From: Avena insularis | Taxonomy: Eukaryota; Streptophyta; Magnoliopsida; Poales; Poaceae | DNA length: 64,000 nt | Assembly: GCA_023614405.1 (NCBI GenBank) | Contig: JAJUPC010000039.1 | Span: forward strand, 620,001 to 684,000 | Reading direction: 5' to 3' | Shown here: piece by piece, positions 10,230 to 22,038 of the stretch | Layout: the number at the start of each line of letters is the position of its first letter | How positions within the stretch are numbered: the first letter of the stretch is position 1 | Notes under the pieces: model-generated | Told to the model about the DNA's origin: nothing | Databases searched by the model: none | Seen by the model: the letters and a program-made list of their open reading frames with translations, nothing else | Translations under genes and position numbers: made by a program

Positions 10230-13200
10230 TGGCATCAGACGCCTAGGTTTTTACGCACCTATATGGCTCCGCCAACTTCGCCGCCGCCGATGACGCGTCC
10301 ACTCTGGACACCAGCCAAAGCCCGTGCCATCGTCACACCTCTATCTTCCTCCTCCGCCTCTACTCTCCACCAAATTCCTCCAGCGTCGGCCCCTCCAACG
10401 CCGGCACCTCCAGCGCCGACACCTCCCTCCATCGCGTCCCCCTCGCCAACCTAGCAATTGCAGCACGATCCATGGACAGGTCTCGTTCAGGCATGGCCTA
10501 TGCCTTGGTCGGCTCCTTCTCCCTATGGCGCCCCACCGGCCTACACCGGGACATGGAATCCTATTCTTTGTCCATCCATAGGCTCGCTAGGGCCTCTTGG
10601 ACCTCGACCTCCGCAGTAGGTCTGCACCACCCAAGCTCCACCAACACCCTACATGGCGCCCCACGCGCCACAATACTACATGACATCCTCGACGCCAATG
10701 AACTACATGTACGGGGCTCCTCTGGCACTACCTACATGCCTACGCCATCGCCATCAACCGCTTCATAAACCGCTCCACCAAGCTGGGACCATCCGCCTTC
10801 ATCGCTGCCATGAACAATTTCACGCTCAACAACCATGAAGGTATGGATTGGATTTTCGATTCTGGTGCATCTTTGCACATGTCTTCAAATATGGATTTTC
10901 TGTCAGCTTGTTCTTCTTCCCCTTTTTCCTCTATAACTATTGGTGATGGTTCTCCAATTCCTATATCTTGTGTCGGTCAATCATACATCACTAATCCCCA
11001 CACAAATTTTCTTCTCCGAATATTCTTGTTGCTCCATCTTTAATCAAAAATCTCATCTTTGTTCGTCGTTTTACTATCGACAACAATGTTTCTTTAGAGT
11101 TTGACCTGTTTGGCTTATCTGTAAAAGATTTGAAAATGACAGAGGTCCTCGCTCGCTACAATAGCTCGGGCGATCTCTATCCTCTACATGGCACACCATC
11201 TTCCACACCTCCGTCGACCTTTGGCACCGTCGGCTCGGCCACCCCAATAAAAATACTATGTCGTCTTTGCTTCAAGAATTTAGTCTCCCTATTGATAGTT
11301 CCAGTTCTTCTCATGATCCCTCTATTTGTAATGCTTGTCAATGCGGCAAACATGTTAGATTACCTTTCGGCACATCAACTACCTATAGTACTTTTCTGTT
11401 TGAGTTATTGCATTGTCATCTATGGACCTCTCCGCTTCCTCGTGTTTCTAGTTTCAAATACTATATTTCTATTCTTGACGATTATTCTCACTACATATGG
11501 ACCTTTCCTATTCGCGTCAAATCCAATGTGCACTCAATTTTTCTAAATTTTCGGTGATATGTTCTTACACACTTCGGCCTTCCCATATGTTTTATTCAAT
11601 GTGACAATTGACGAGAGTTTGACAATACCCAAAACAGATCTTTCTTTCTCTCTCAAGGCATTCTCTTGTGTTTTTCTTGTCCATTCACTTCTCCTCAAAA
11701 CGGTAAAGCCGAACGATCCTTACGATCCATCAATGACATTCTCTGTACTTTACTCATCCAAGCCTCTCTTCCCCCTCGGTTCTAGGCTGAAGCCCTTCCC
11801 ACGGCAACATATCTCCTTAACATCCGACCAACCAAAATGTGTCCACTCTATACTCCCTTTCAGTCTCTCTTCCTACATCATCCCGACTATTCCGAATTGC
11901 GTATTTTTGGTTGTCTTTGTTTACCCAACACCGCATCCACCGCCCCTAACAAACTTTCTCCTCGATCATTACCATGTATTTATCTCGAACCCTTCGATGA
12001 TCACAAAGGCTCTCGATGTTTCGACCCCTCTTCTGGACGTGTTCTAGTCTCACGTCATGTCATCTTCGATGAAAATACTTTTCCATACTCCATCATCCAG
12101 TCGTCTACGCCTACTTCTTCCGCGCCTACCCAACATACGATCACATCGTGCTCCCTTATTCCCGCCTTCGTGCCCGTGGTTACCTCTGTCGTGGTAGCCA
12201 ACCAGCCTGTCGAGGCTCCGCGGCAGCCTGCCGTACCACTTTCTCCTGCCGTGGCAGGATCTCCTGCCGGGTCCTCGCCCACCACCACCACGTCCTCTGC
12301 AAGAATAGACACACCTACCCCATCTCCTGCTAGCGCCGCTAGTACTCCGAGTAACTCTCCCACTCCACCACTTCCTCCTCACACCGTTCCCGTCACTATT
12401 TCCGCTAACGATCATGTCATGTGTACTCGTGGTAAAAAGGGCTTTCACGTTCCTTGCCGTTTTCTTAACCTCAATGCCATCCCAAATATTTTCCCAATTC
12501 CTACATCCTACAAACGAGCTCTTCTAGATCCTCTTTGGCATTCTACCATGCGTGATAAGTCAATGCCCTTCTTCAAAATAATACATGGACTCTCGTTCCT
12601 AAACCTCCCGGCGCCAACGTTGTTTCAGGCAAGTTGGTTTTTCGCCACAAATATAATTCCGATGGGTCTCTCGCACGCCACAAATATAATTCCGTTGGGT
12701 ATGCCAGGGTTTTTCTCAAAAGCAAGGGATTGACTTTGATGAAACATTTTCACCTGTTGTTAAACTAAGTACTATTCGCATTATTCTCAGTCTTGTTGTA
12801 TCTTCCGCATGGCCGATTCATCAACTTGATGTTAAAAATGCTTTTCTGCATGGCACTCTCAATGAGATCGTCTATTGTCAACAACCCTCTAGCTTTGTAG
12901 ATTCTTTCCATCCTAATTTTGTGTGTCTTCTCCAAAAGTCTCTTTATGGTCTCAAACAAGCACCACATGCGTGGTTTCAACACTTCATCACATTTATTCA
13001 AATTATAGGTTTCCTTCCCTCTAAATCCGATTCATCTCTCTTTATTTTTCGCTCTTCTACTCAAACCGCTTATCTTCTTCTCTATGTCGATGATATAGTT
13101 CTAACCGCCTCCTCCGACTCTTTTCTTAGCCATATTATCACCCTTCTCAATCAGGAATTCTCTATGACTGATTTAGGACCACTTCATCATTTTCTCGGTG

Positions 13201-14038
13201 TTACCGCTTCTCGAAATTCTTCCACTCTCTTTCTTTCTCAACGTCAATATATTATCGATCTCTTATCTCGTGCTAGCATGCTTAACTGTCAGCCTAGCCG
13301 TACCCCTGCTGACATCGGTGCCAAACTGTCGGCGATGGTGATCCCGTTCCCGATCCTACATTCTATCGCAGTCTCACAGGGGCACTACAATATGCTACTA
13401 TCACTCGTCCTAATATTTTTTATTCTGTTTAGCAAGCTTTCTTGTATATGCATGATCCTCGTGTTCCCTACCTTTCTCCTGTAAAACGAATTCTACGCTA
13501 TCTCAAAGTCACTCTCGACCATGGTCTACTTTTTAATTCTTCTACTCCTACAAGTTTGACAGTTTATTCTGATGCAGACTGGGCAGGCTTTCCAGATACT
13601 CGACGATCCACATCCGGCTTTTGTGTTTATTTGGGTGATAATCTTGTTTCTTGGTCTTTGAAAAGGCAGGTTATAGTTTCCATGTCATCGGCGGAAGCAG
13701 AATACCGGGTGGTTGCTCATGTAGTGGCCGAAGCGGTCTGGATACGTCAGCTTCTTGCCGAGCTTCATCGACCAATTGAGTGTGCTACCATTGTCTATTG
13801 TGACAATATATCTGCAGTCTATATGGCCTCTAATCCGGTTCTGCATCGACACACCAAGCACATAGAGATTGATATTCATTTTGTTCGAGAAGGTGGCTCT
13901 CGGCGAGGTTCGCGTTCTTCATGTTTTGACCAGCGCTCAATTTGCAGATATCTTCACCAAGGGTCTTTCCACTTCAATATTTACCGATATTCGCTCCAGT
14001 CTCAACATCATGGCGCCCGACATTGACACTGCGAGGGG
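10230..14038 (+). pseudogene. Copia gag-pol, broken
   Basis: Ty1/Copia polyprotein remnants appear in the canonical order protease - integrase - reverse transcriptase - RNase H. The protease motif WIFDSGASLHMS lies at about 10,847-10,882. Integrase follows at about 11,240-12,080, with a CxxC part of the zinc-binding region, ILDDYSHYIW, and the ENTFPY-type end in frame 11,837-12,733. Reverse transcriptase comes next at about 12,740-13,330 (SLYGLKQAPHAWFQ and YVDDIVL). RNase H follows at about 13,442-14,020 (YSDADWAG, SSAEAEYR, TKHIEIDIHF). Several frameshifts and stops separate these blocks and the gag start is not recognisable, so the element is inactive. A purine-rich tract (GCGAGGGG) precedes the 3' LTR. 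Confidence 0.9.
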
Positions 14039-14086
14039 TATTAGAATTGAGTTTGAGTTAGAGTAGGACTCTAGCCCTAAGTCGGT
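14039..14086 (+). repeat. Short Copia 3' LTR, truncated
   Basis: TATTAGAATTGAGTTTGAGT and the following bases match the first 48 bp of the 5' LTR at 10,080, then similarity stops. A partial echo (TTTGAGTTAGAGTAGGAC) lies at about 14,110-14,127. The right two thirds of the LTR are missing. Confidence 0.7.
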
Positions 14087-15124
14087 TTAGTATTTGAGTC
14101 GGTTTAGTATTTGAGTTAGAGTAGGACATTGACACGGCGTAACCCTGGAGGAACTGGCCCCTCCACGGAGGGCACCTTCCTTGGTAGTATTTGAGTGGGC
14201 TGGTGAAGGAGCCGTCGCCGACAATCTCCCACCGCCTCCCGCCGCCGGGTCATGAGTGTTGAAATAAATTGTCTAACCCTTTCCATCAGTTCAGACTGTT
14301 GGTTGCATTGGCTAGTATATGCAATTCAATACTATCCCCTAGAGGAGTTGGCGGAGGCGAAGGGCTTGCCAGTGAGAGCACCAAGAGACGGTGTGGGGCA
14401 CGTGATGGTGGGATTCTAGGCAGCTGCCGTGGGAACCATCGGGCCATGGCGGCTCCGGCAGCGGCGACGGGTGGGGCACAGGCGTAGTTCGAGATCCGTC
14501 CGGCGGCGGCAGCAGCTGCCTAGTCCGGTAGCGGGTGCTGGCGGCTGAGCCGGATCCTCGCGATGGCTGGTGCTGGTGGCTGGAGCGGTTCCGTGGCGTC
14601 CTATTGTATGGAGAAGCGAAGCGTGGGATGGGTGGCGTCCTATTGTATGGAGAAGCGAAGCGTGGGATGGGCCACCGGGGGCATCGAACGGAACGATCCT
14701 CCCAGGAAACTGTATCCTTTTCCGTGACAGATACATGGGCGGAAATATAAACATAATCCATGGGAGTTGACTTTATTACCTGACAGTATTCGCACACGTT
14801 CCTTCCTTCGCGAAATAATTTATTTTCCGTTTTTAGTTTTCTGCCCCACAGAAAAAACTATTCCGTGGGCCTTCTGGGCACGACAGGAAATGGTTTCCCT
14901 GTCGAGCTAGCCGTTTTCAAACTCGTTCATAAACCTTCCTCTTCCAACTGCCTACTCCTTCAGAGACACGGCATTATGGTTCCTTAATTACTCACTTCCA
15001 TTCGAGAAACCAGAAGATTGTATTGAAATAGAGCATGGAGCTTATATACACCTTTGTCTAGATTCACATGTATCTATACATGTATCGAAATGGAGTACGG
15101 AGATTATATACTAGCATGCATCCA
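14087..15124. other. Spacer with a 39 bp tandem duplication
   Basis: No gene is visible. A GC-rich part (14,160-14,720) contains two perfect adjacent copies of a 39 bp unit at 14,594-14,632 and 14,633-14,671, beginning TGGCGTCCTATTGTATGG. The rest is AT-rich and featureless. ORFs here on both strands are low-complexity shadows of the GC-rich part. Confidence 0.4.
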
Positions 15125-16451
15125 TCAAAAACAAAAGACCGCAAAGCAGCATCTCACATCGATGGTTTTGGTGTGATGTATGAAACGTGTGATACTACCC
15201 ACATGGTCAATTACCGGCTTCATTTCATTGAAGGCTGTTCTTTTGGTCTTGACCTTGACAATGGTGATCCGTAAACCATGCTTGGGCGGAGAATGTCCAC
15301 CTAGCATACACACATATATACAACAAAACATTAGCGGTCAAAACTGATAGGAACCATGCATGCATAATTGAGATGATATAGAGCTATTCACCTTGAATTA
15401 GCACCGGGGTCCACATCTTTGCCAGCATAATCCAAGCACATGTCTTCACCCACACAATGTACGTGCCGTGGGAGTGGCAAGAAGATCGGCCTGCTGAGGT
15501 ACACAGAATGATCCTCAGCAATCAGTTCATAAGCAGCAAGCCCTCCATCGCTGCATGTGTAGATAAAGCCATCGACAAATACACATCTACCATTTAAATA
15601 GCCATGTTTAGGGATAGTTGTTGGCCGGTCTTCTTTGAATGCAGCCCAAGGCATGACAACGCGCCATCGTCTGGCACCCAGGTCAAACAGAAGGCAGGAG
15701 CATGTGACAGCATCACAAACTATAAAGGAATCATCATTCAATACTACATATCCAGAGATAACAACCCTCCTTCCAACAACATCCGAATCATCTGCCGTGT
15801 AACGCAACCATGTGGCGGATCCATAATTGAACTGTGTCTGATGGTAAACTTGCAGAGTCTCAGTAAGAGCTACGGTCTCTTGACCAACTCTAGTAGACCC
15901 TTGAATCTCCGGCAGAGGCAACTCCTTGGCGACGGCGGCCTGCGGCGGGTGCAGAGACAGCTGCAAGGCCTTGGGCTGCTCACCAGAGTTGTTGTGAAGG
16001 AGGCAAGCGGCGACCATCGGAAGGCAGGGGCGGCGCCAGCTTTGAAGCAGAACAGCGGCTTGGCGAGGACGATGGTGTGGAAAACCTCGAGCACGTCGTC
16101 GCTCCGTCCGAGGATACGCCCGGATCGCGCCACGCGGAGGCGGCTCACCTGTAGGGAGGAGACGCCGTCGCTGACGCCGACGAGCAGCGACCAGTCGGGG
16201 AGGTGGTGGTCGGCGGCGTCGGCGTTGGGGCGGGGTGCCACCGTAGTCAATTCCGGGCGGCAGCGGCTGGTCGGGGTAAATACAGCCAGGGCACAGGCAA
16301 TCATGAAACTGCACCTCCGCTTCCCCGACGCCGAGCTACCTAGGGGCCCCTCCCCCTCCGCCTCCTCCTCCGAGGCCAGCTCCGATTCTCCCTCCGACTC
16401 GTCCTCCGAGGCCAGCATCGACTCCCCCTCCTCCGCCTCCGCCGCCATCAT
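15125..16451 (-). pseudogene. DUF1618/F-box-associated-like gene, frameshifted
   Basis: A minus-strand coding region reads in three parts. Part one starts at the ATG at 16,451 (upstream of it lies AAACCCTAGG, a typical 5' UTR) and encodes an acidic leader rich in E and S, then ELTTVAPRP and SLLVGVSDGVSSLQVSRL, to about 15,950. Part two is in another frame, about 15,930-15,392 (TWLRYTADDSDVVGRRVV, FIVCDAVTCSCLLFDLGARR), and ends at a good splice donor (AATTCAAG|GTGAATAG). Part three is a last exon at about 15,300-15,125 ending CCFAVFCF. The layout resembles the large grass DUF1618/F-box-associated families, but I cannot assign it firmly. The frame change within a coding stretch suggests a pseudogene; an unrecognised short intron is the alternative. 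Confidence 0.5.
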
Positions 16452-16555
16452 CGACCTAGGGTTTCTCTCGGGATCCAACTTGGGGTGGGGGAGGAGGACA
16501 AACAAATGATTTACGGAGTATTTTCTTTAGGAAAAATTTGCTATGTTTTTGGTCA
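16452..16555. promoter_or_regulatory. Upstream region of the DUF1618-like gene
   Basis: Only about 100 bp separate the start codon from the target-site duplication of the Mutator element, so the element inserted into the proximal promoter or 5' UTR of this gene. Confidence 0.4.
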
Positions 16556-16564
16556 TTTGCTGAA

Positions 16565-16718
16565 GAGAAAATCGCACACGCAATCCCTATTCTTTCGTCT
16601 GCGCGTCACTTTAGTCCTAATTCTATCAAACTGTACACATAAGTCCTATATATTTCGTGTGAGTCACGGGAGGTCCTAAATTGCTTCTACCACCGTTGGC
16701 TGCTGCCACGTAGGCTGC
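16565..16718 (+). repeat. Left terminal inverted repeat of the MULE
   Basis: It pairs with 24,157-24,312 in reverse orientation. Mismatches are scattered, and the outer end GAGAAAA is conserved. Confidence 0.9.
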
Positions 16719-16969
16719 TGGCAGTTTGGCGGGAGTTTTCCCGCGCCTGGCGGGTAGATATTTTGCAAATGAACCCCTATAACTACTTGCCTTTCTATTC
16801 CTCAGCCCTTAGCTCTGTCGCTCTGTATGTCTCTCTCTTTGCTCTCTCGCCCCTGCTGCAGCACCATGAATAACTTCGGCGAGCTCGTCTGCTGGCACTA
16901 GACCGAGGAGGAAACAAGCTTCACATCCCCTCACGGCATCTACAGACTCGGGCTGCAACTATTGCGCCG

Positions 16970-17314
16970 ATGGGGAAGCTGCCATTGGTGCCATGTCCGT
17001 GTTGTGAGATTCGAGGACAATCCACCTCATCTCTCAATCAGCGCAAATCCAGGCGAGTCTTCTACAAATGCCTAACCATCGTGTAAGTTCACTGGTTGAT
17101 GGATCTGCACACTGTTTTGACTGTAGTTTTCATAATTTTTATGAGTTTTGGCTGATTTCTGGCACAGGTTGGTCCTAATCCTTGCAACCACTTCTACTGG
17201 GAGAGTGGTGAAGACATCTATGTTAATATTCTACTCATGAATGGTTATGTTGTTGATGCAATTGAAGAAAAAGAGAAGAATGAAAATGCTGGACTGAAGA
17301 TGATGGATGGGTGA
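16970..17314 (+). CDS. Small GRF-type zinc-finger ORF inside the MULE
   Basis: Two exons give an 85-residue protein: 16,970-17,080 and 17,168-17,314, joined at donor GTGTAAGT and acceptor TTTCTGGCACAG with the frame kept. The protein begins MGKLPLVPCPCCEIRG, continues RRVFYKCL, and after the junction PNPCNHFYWESGED. The spacing CPxC ... G/R-R-x-FYxC ... C-x-FYW is that of the GRF zinc finger (named after its Gly-Arg-Phe motif, here RRVF), a putative nucleic-acid-binding fold known from topoisomerase III and APE2. It ends in an acidic tail. A second short ORF just downstream (about 17,315-17,416) encodes a hydrophobic helix resembling the C-terminal end of related grass proteins, so the original protein may have been longer and lost its tail by a stop at 17,312. 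It is opposite in strand to the transposase, like an accessory gene. Confidence 0.6.
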
Positions 17315-17404
17315 TGCAGAAGATGGATGAGATCATTAAGTTGTGCAAATTAATTGTTGCTGCCATTGTTGTACTCATTGCTATACTGGTGTATGTTGTA
17401 CTTG

Positions 17405-17505
17405 CTAAATGATGGATGAATGAATGATGGGTGAATGAATGTAATGGATAAATGATGGATGAATAAATGTAATGGATAAATGATGGATGACTAAATAGAT
17501 TGTTT
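17405..17505 (+). repeat. Imperfect ATGGATGAATGA-type short repeats
   Basis: About 100 bp of degenerate repeats built on GATGGATGAATGAATG and TAATGGATAAATGATGG follow the zinc-finger ORF. They look like simple-sequence slippage. Confidence 0.6.
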
Positions 17506-17671
17506 GATGCTAATATGTAGGTAGATAAACTGTCATGACAACAAGCATAAAGGGCTATTGTTTTGGGACCAACAGGTTTGGTTGAAACCAGAGCTACAAC
17601 TTAGCATCAGGTTTCTGACAAACCAATTCAAAATATGACAAACCAGAATACTACAACCTAACTAGTGAGCA

Positions 17672-18229
17672 TCAGTTCTTCTTAGAGTTAGGCTTCTTCT
17701 TCTGCCTTGGTAAACCTAGTGTCCTAGTACCTGCCCTTAGAGGTGGGATATTTTCTCTGCAGCTGACTATGAACTGACTCTCAGGTAGAGGACCTGGTGG
17801 TGAAGATTGGGACATTTGTGTTGCTGCTACCTATAGATCAAGTTCAGCACAAGTTATTAACAGAGAAATGAAGAACTTGCATAATAGTGGATGTAGGACT
17901 GACTAAAGAGAAATGACTCACTTGTTCTTGTAGAACTTGCATAACAGTGGATGTTGTGATGTCATAGCTCATTGCAGATGCAACAATACTTGTTGTTGCA
18001 CTAGTGGCGATGTGGCATTATTTGTTTATACAAAAATATGATAAAATGTCAGATACACATTTTAGTATGCAATGAAAAAAAAAGAGTTGGTAGTATTTTA
18101 CCTTGGAACTGCACTTCCTTTTACTGGCATTTTCTTAGGAGCCTGTGCTTGCTCTTGATCATCAGGAAATACTACTAGAATGGGCCCAGATCTGGTGCTT
18201 CTTCCTCCTCCCTGAGGAGGAGCTTGACA
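17672..18229 (-). pseudogene. MULE transposase C-terminal exons
   Basis: On the minus strand this arm reads as the C-terminus of the transposase in pieces with splice-like borders. At about 18,229-18,105 it reads QAPPQGGGRSTRSGPILVV followed by PDDQEQAQAPKKMPVKG. At about 18,000-17,921 it reads ASAMSYDITTSTVMQVLQEQ. At about 17,831-17,672 it reads PPGPLPESQFIVSCREN and ends with a Lys-rich tail RQKKKPNSKKN and a stop. Basic, proline-rich tails are usual in mudrA-like proteins. The part that should link this to the catalytic domain is missing, lost where the Gypsy fragment sits. Confidence 0.55.
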
Positions 18230-18231
18230 CA

Positions 18232-20653
18232 TACTTGGGAGAGCTCTCCCGATAGAAGCAGGATACTAGAAGAGAGGTCACGGATGATTCGGTCCAGCCC
18301 TCGAATGAGGGAGAGTCTTCATATCAGCAGCCTGCTTATGATTGGGGAGCTTCTTCTTCTTCCCACGGGTCCAACTACGACAATTCTTATCATGATCCTC
18401 CTGCTTGGAACCCTTACCCGTATCTGGATTGATACCCACTTAGGCCAAAAGCCTAAGCTTGGGAGGAGATACGCCGACACCACACTCATCTCCATATCAT
18501 GTTGCGTCGGTACTTTGTATATTCATATTTCGTTCTCTTTTTAGTTTTCGTTCTTTATTTGCTTTTGCTTTCTAAAACACAAAAAGACCAAAAATATTTC
18601 TGGTGTTTCTCTTTGGTTTCCTTCTTATTTTTGCCTTGGTTTGCTTTTCCCTTTTGCTTTGTTTGAACTATTCAAAAAACCTAAAAAGATTTTGCTTTGC
18701 TTGTTTTTACTCTTTGGTTCTTGTTTTAAAAATCGAAAACAACAAAAATATTTGTCGTTCTTCTTTGGTTTTTGTAAGTTTGCTACAGGGTTCAGCAGTC
18801 CTTAGTGGATATTGGTTTCATATTATTATTCAAGCTAAAACAAGTGAAGAGCAATAATGAGGATTAATAACAACTTGAGGCATGGTAAGAGGCTGGTAAC
18901 GAACTCTATTTGTTTTCATTTTTGTACATATACTCATCACTGTGGGCATGCTTAGTCCCTTCGTGTAAGGTGTATGTTATCTTTGGATGCTTAGTAGTTC
19001 TTGCTTTCTTATGATTAGTTCCAGCTTGCTAATAGTTTGTAGCATGTCTTATGAATGTTTGCTTGCATTATTCTATTCATAACTTGGTATGACACCGTGG
19101 TATCCTCCTCTGAATGTTTCATTTGAATTGACTTGGCACATGCTCACGCATGCACATGACTGTAATAATCAGTTAAGCCTTGATGAATTATTTTGTCTTG
19201 AGGATCTTGAATCACTTTCATGCCATGATTAGTCATGTTTTGTTGCAAGCATGATTATGACAGCTATTGCTCTCTCGTTTGTCGCTCCCTTACTATTGCT
19301 AGCTTTCACTTACACTGAGTATGTTTTACTCAAGTTTCCAACTCCCTAAACCAAATATTTTCAAAATGTCCACCATACCTACCTATTAGCATCATTTGCT
19401 ACTTCCGTGCATATTCAATATGCCTTGTTTTCTACCGAATAAAATGTTTGCATGTTATGAGAAAGTTAGTTAGTAAGCTCTCACGAACTTGATGGCACAC
19501 TTTATTTCTTGCATTTAATAAACCTGAACCATTGCGTCCTTCTTTGTTGCATATATGCTTGCGCTTTATAAGTTGAAGTTAACAAAACCATGTTTCATGG
19601 GGAACGTTTTGAACATTTCATTGGTACTTAGTACCTCGTTGATATCATGTTCTTTTGCTTATGGATCCCAGCGGTGTGAAATAAAAGTGGAACTTGTAAG
19701 ATCATGGAGTTTGTATGTATGTTAGAGAAACGCCTGGGCTGCTAGCCTAAGCCATGCCTAATCATGATGAAAACTTGCAGCATAACCATAGTGAGCATTC
19801 TATGAAGCATCCTCAATAAAAATCTATGCACATAGTAAATAAAAAGATCGCTGAGATGCTTATTGTCTGCTTGCCTTGTCATTTTGATTATGGGATAGCT
19901 CCTGTGTCATGTGCAAGGGGTACCCCGTTGGCGGTTCTCTATGATACGTATATACTTACAATGACAAGAGCTTACTTGTGACTGAAGTTGAGTAGCATGA
20001 GGATCGGTCTTCGTAAGTAAGGGGCATGAGGCTTCGATTTATAACTTGTCAAGCATATCCTCTTAGTTGCGTCACTTTCACCTTAACCACATTAAAGATG
20101 CTTATGATAGGGGCAATGAGAGCTCAAAGTTAACAAGTACCATACTTTCAGCATTTGGAAGCCTTTCAAATTATTCAAAACCTTTTCTTTTACTTGTTGA
20201 GTCTCCACATATTCTTTGAGCACCTTCTTGAGAGCATAGTTGTTATTCTTTGTGTTTGTCTCATTACTTGATTATTTGTGTTATGACTTTGATGCTTGTA
20301 TCTTTGACATCTTTACTTCTAATCTTCACTTGGATTTCAGAGGTGCATTGGCATTCATAATCAAAGGCAAGAGAGATACCACTCTATCATACCTTGTTAT
20401 GAGCATTGCAATGTTGCTTATGTTTATGCTTCATGCTACTTATTATTTTTAAGTTGGAATCTCTTCATAGTTTGCAATAACTATTAAGTAAACTTGGTTG
20501 TATACTCTTTATTATGAATTGTCTAAGTAGTTGATCACATGCTGAGAATATATACATCATATGAAGCAAATGCGTTCGTGGAAGTTCTTTTATCGCACTT
20601 AGTTTTCAACTGAATTGCTTGAGGACAAGCAATAAGCTAAGCTTGGAGGGAGT
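18232..20653 (+). mobile_element. Gypsy (Athila-like) internal 3' region, copy B
   Basis: The left junction with the MULE lies at about 18,225-18,245. The first ~200 bp encode the end of a Gypsy ORF (SNEGESSYQQPAYDWG ... NPYPYLD and stop). From 18,440 on, the sequence is the near-identical twin of positions 1-2214. The 5' LTR and nearly all of gag-pol are absent, so this copy is 5'-truncated by deletion, not a complete insertion. Confidence 0.85.
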
Positions 20654-22038
20654 TGATACGTCCAAAACGTATCTAATTTCCCGAACACTTTTGCTATTGT
20701 TTCTCCTCTAAACTTGTGTGATTTGAATGCAACTAACGCGGACCGACGCTGTTTTCAGCAGAATTGCATTGGTGTCTACTTTTTGTGTAGAAAATCAACT
20801 ATCAGGAAAAATCCCGGAAAATACGCCAAAAATCCTATTTCACCAGAAGACTCCCGGAGCAAGAATACGAGATGGAGGGGGTTGGGCCCAGGCCACACCA
20901 CCTGGCCGCGCGACGAAGCCCAGGCCACGCTTGGGGGTGGTCTGGCCGTCCCAGACTCCCCCTCGGTCTCCCTCTTCGCCTATAAGTTGCCTTCTGACCT
21001 AAAAACTCAGGGGGGGTCGACATTTTTCTAGAAGAAGTTCCACTCCGCTGCCACCACCAGATTCCACGAAACAGCACCAGAAACTCCGTTCGCACCTCAC
21101 GGACGGGAATTGGAGGAGATCATCGCCATCATCATCACCATCGCTTCTCCATCGACCATCCATATTTCCCCCATCTATGAGTGAGTAATCCCCCGCTGTA
21201 GGCTATGGGGATGGTAGGGATTGGATGAGATCGTTCATGTAATGGCATCAGATTGTTAGGGCATGGTGCCTAGTATCTTTTATTAGTGCTTTATGACTTT
21301 GTTGCAACTTGTTATGCTTAGTGCTTGTCACTAGGGCCCGAGTGCCATGATCTCAGATCTAAACATGTTATTGATTCATTATGATAGTATTGTTTATGGT
21401 CTTATCTGCAAGTTGTATACACATGTTGTTGTCTGGAACCAATGGCCCCGAAGTGACAGAAATCGGGATAACCGGAGGGAATGGCTTTGATGTGAGGATC
21501 ACATGTGTTCACGGAGTGTTAATGCTTTGCTCCGGTGCTCTATTAAAAGGAGCACCTTAATTTCGATAGTTCCTTGAGGCCCCGCTGCAAACGGGCTGGC
21601 AGGACAAAAGATGTTGTGCAAGTTCTCATTGCGAGCACGTATGACTATATATGAAACACATGCCTAGGATTATCTAGTACTAGGATGCTTTATCTTATTT
21701 ATCTGCAATTGCCTATGTTCTGATTGCTATGTGAATTGTCTTGTCCATGCAACGCCCGTCCATCCATCCCTATGCCTATCACACTCGAATCCCACTGTTT
21801 AATGCTATTGTTACTGTTGTCCTTACTTTTCTACCGCTGCTACTTTACTATTCCTAATACAAATCTGTTGTTACTGATAAACTGCTGTGAGCAAGATTGT
21901 TTTCAGGTGCAGCTGAATTGACAACTCAGTTGTTAAGGCTTATAAATATTCTTTGGCTCCCCTTGTGTCGAATCAATAAATTAGGTTTCACTTCCCTCGA
22001 AAATACTGCGATACACCCCCTATACTTGTGGGTCATCA
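20654..22038 (+). repeat. Gypsy LTR, copy B
   Basis: The LTR starts TGATACGTCC and ends GGGTCATCA, 1385 bp. It is the fuller version of the LTR at 2215-3378 and includes about 220 bp (21,095-21,335) that copy A lacks. Directly after it, the MULE transposase reading frame continues on the minus strand, so this is the true right border of the insertion into the MULE. Confidence 0.88.

Noticed and set aside
15604..16509. 301-residue plus-strand ORF over the DUF1618-like gene
   Set aside because: It is antisense to recognisable protein motifs and composed of low-complexity Ser/Arg; no start context or domain.
1..22038. Reading 2215-22,038 as one complete Gypsy with LTRs at both ends
   Set aside because: The MULE left arm lies inside that interval and its right arm outside it, and the left LTR is preceded by a second 3' internal end; the copies must be separate.
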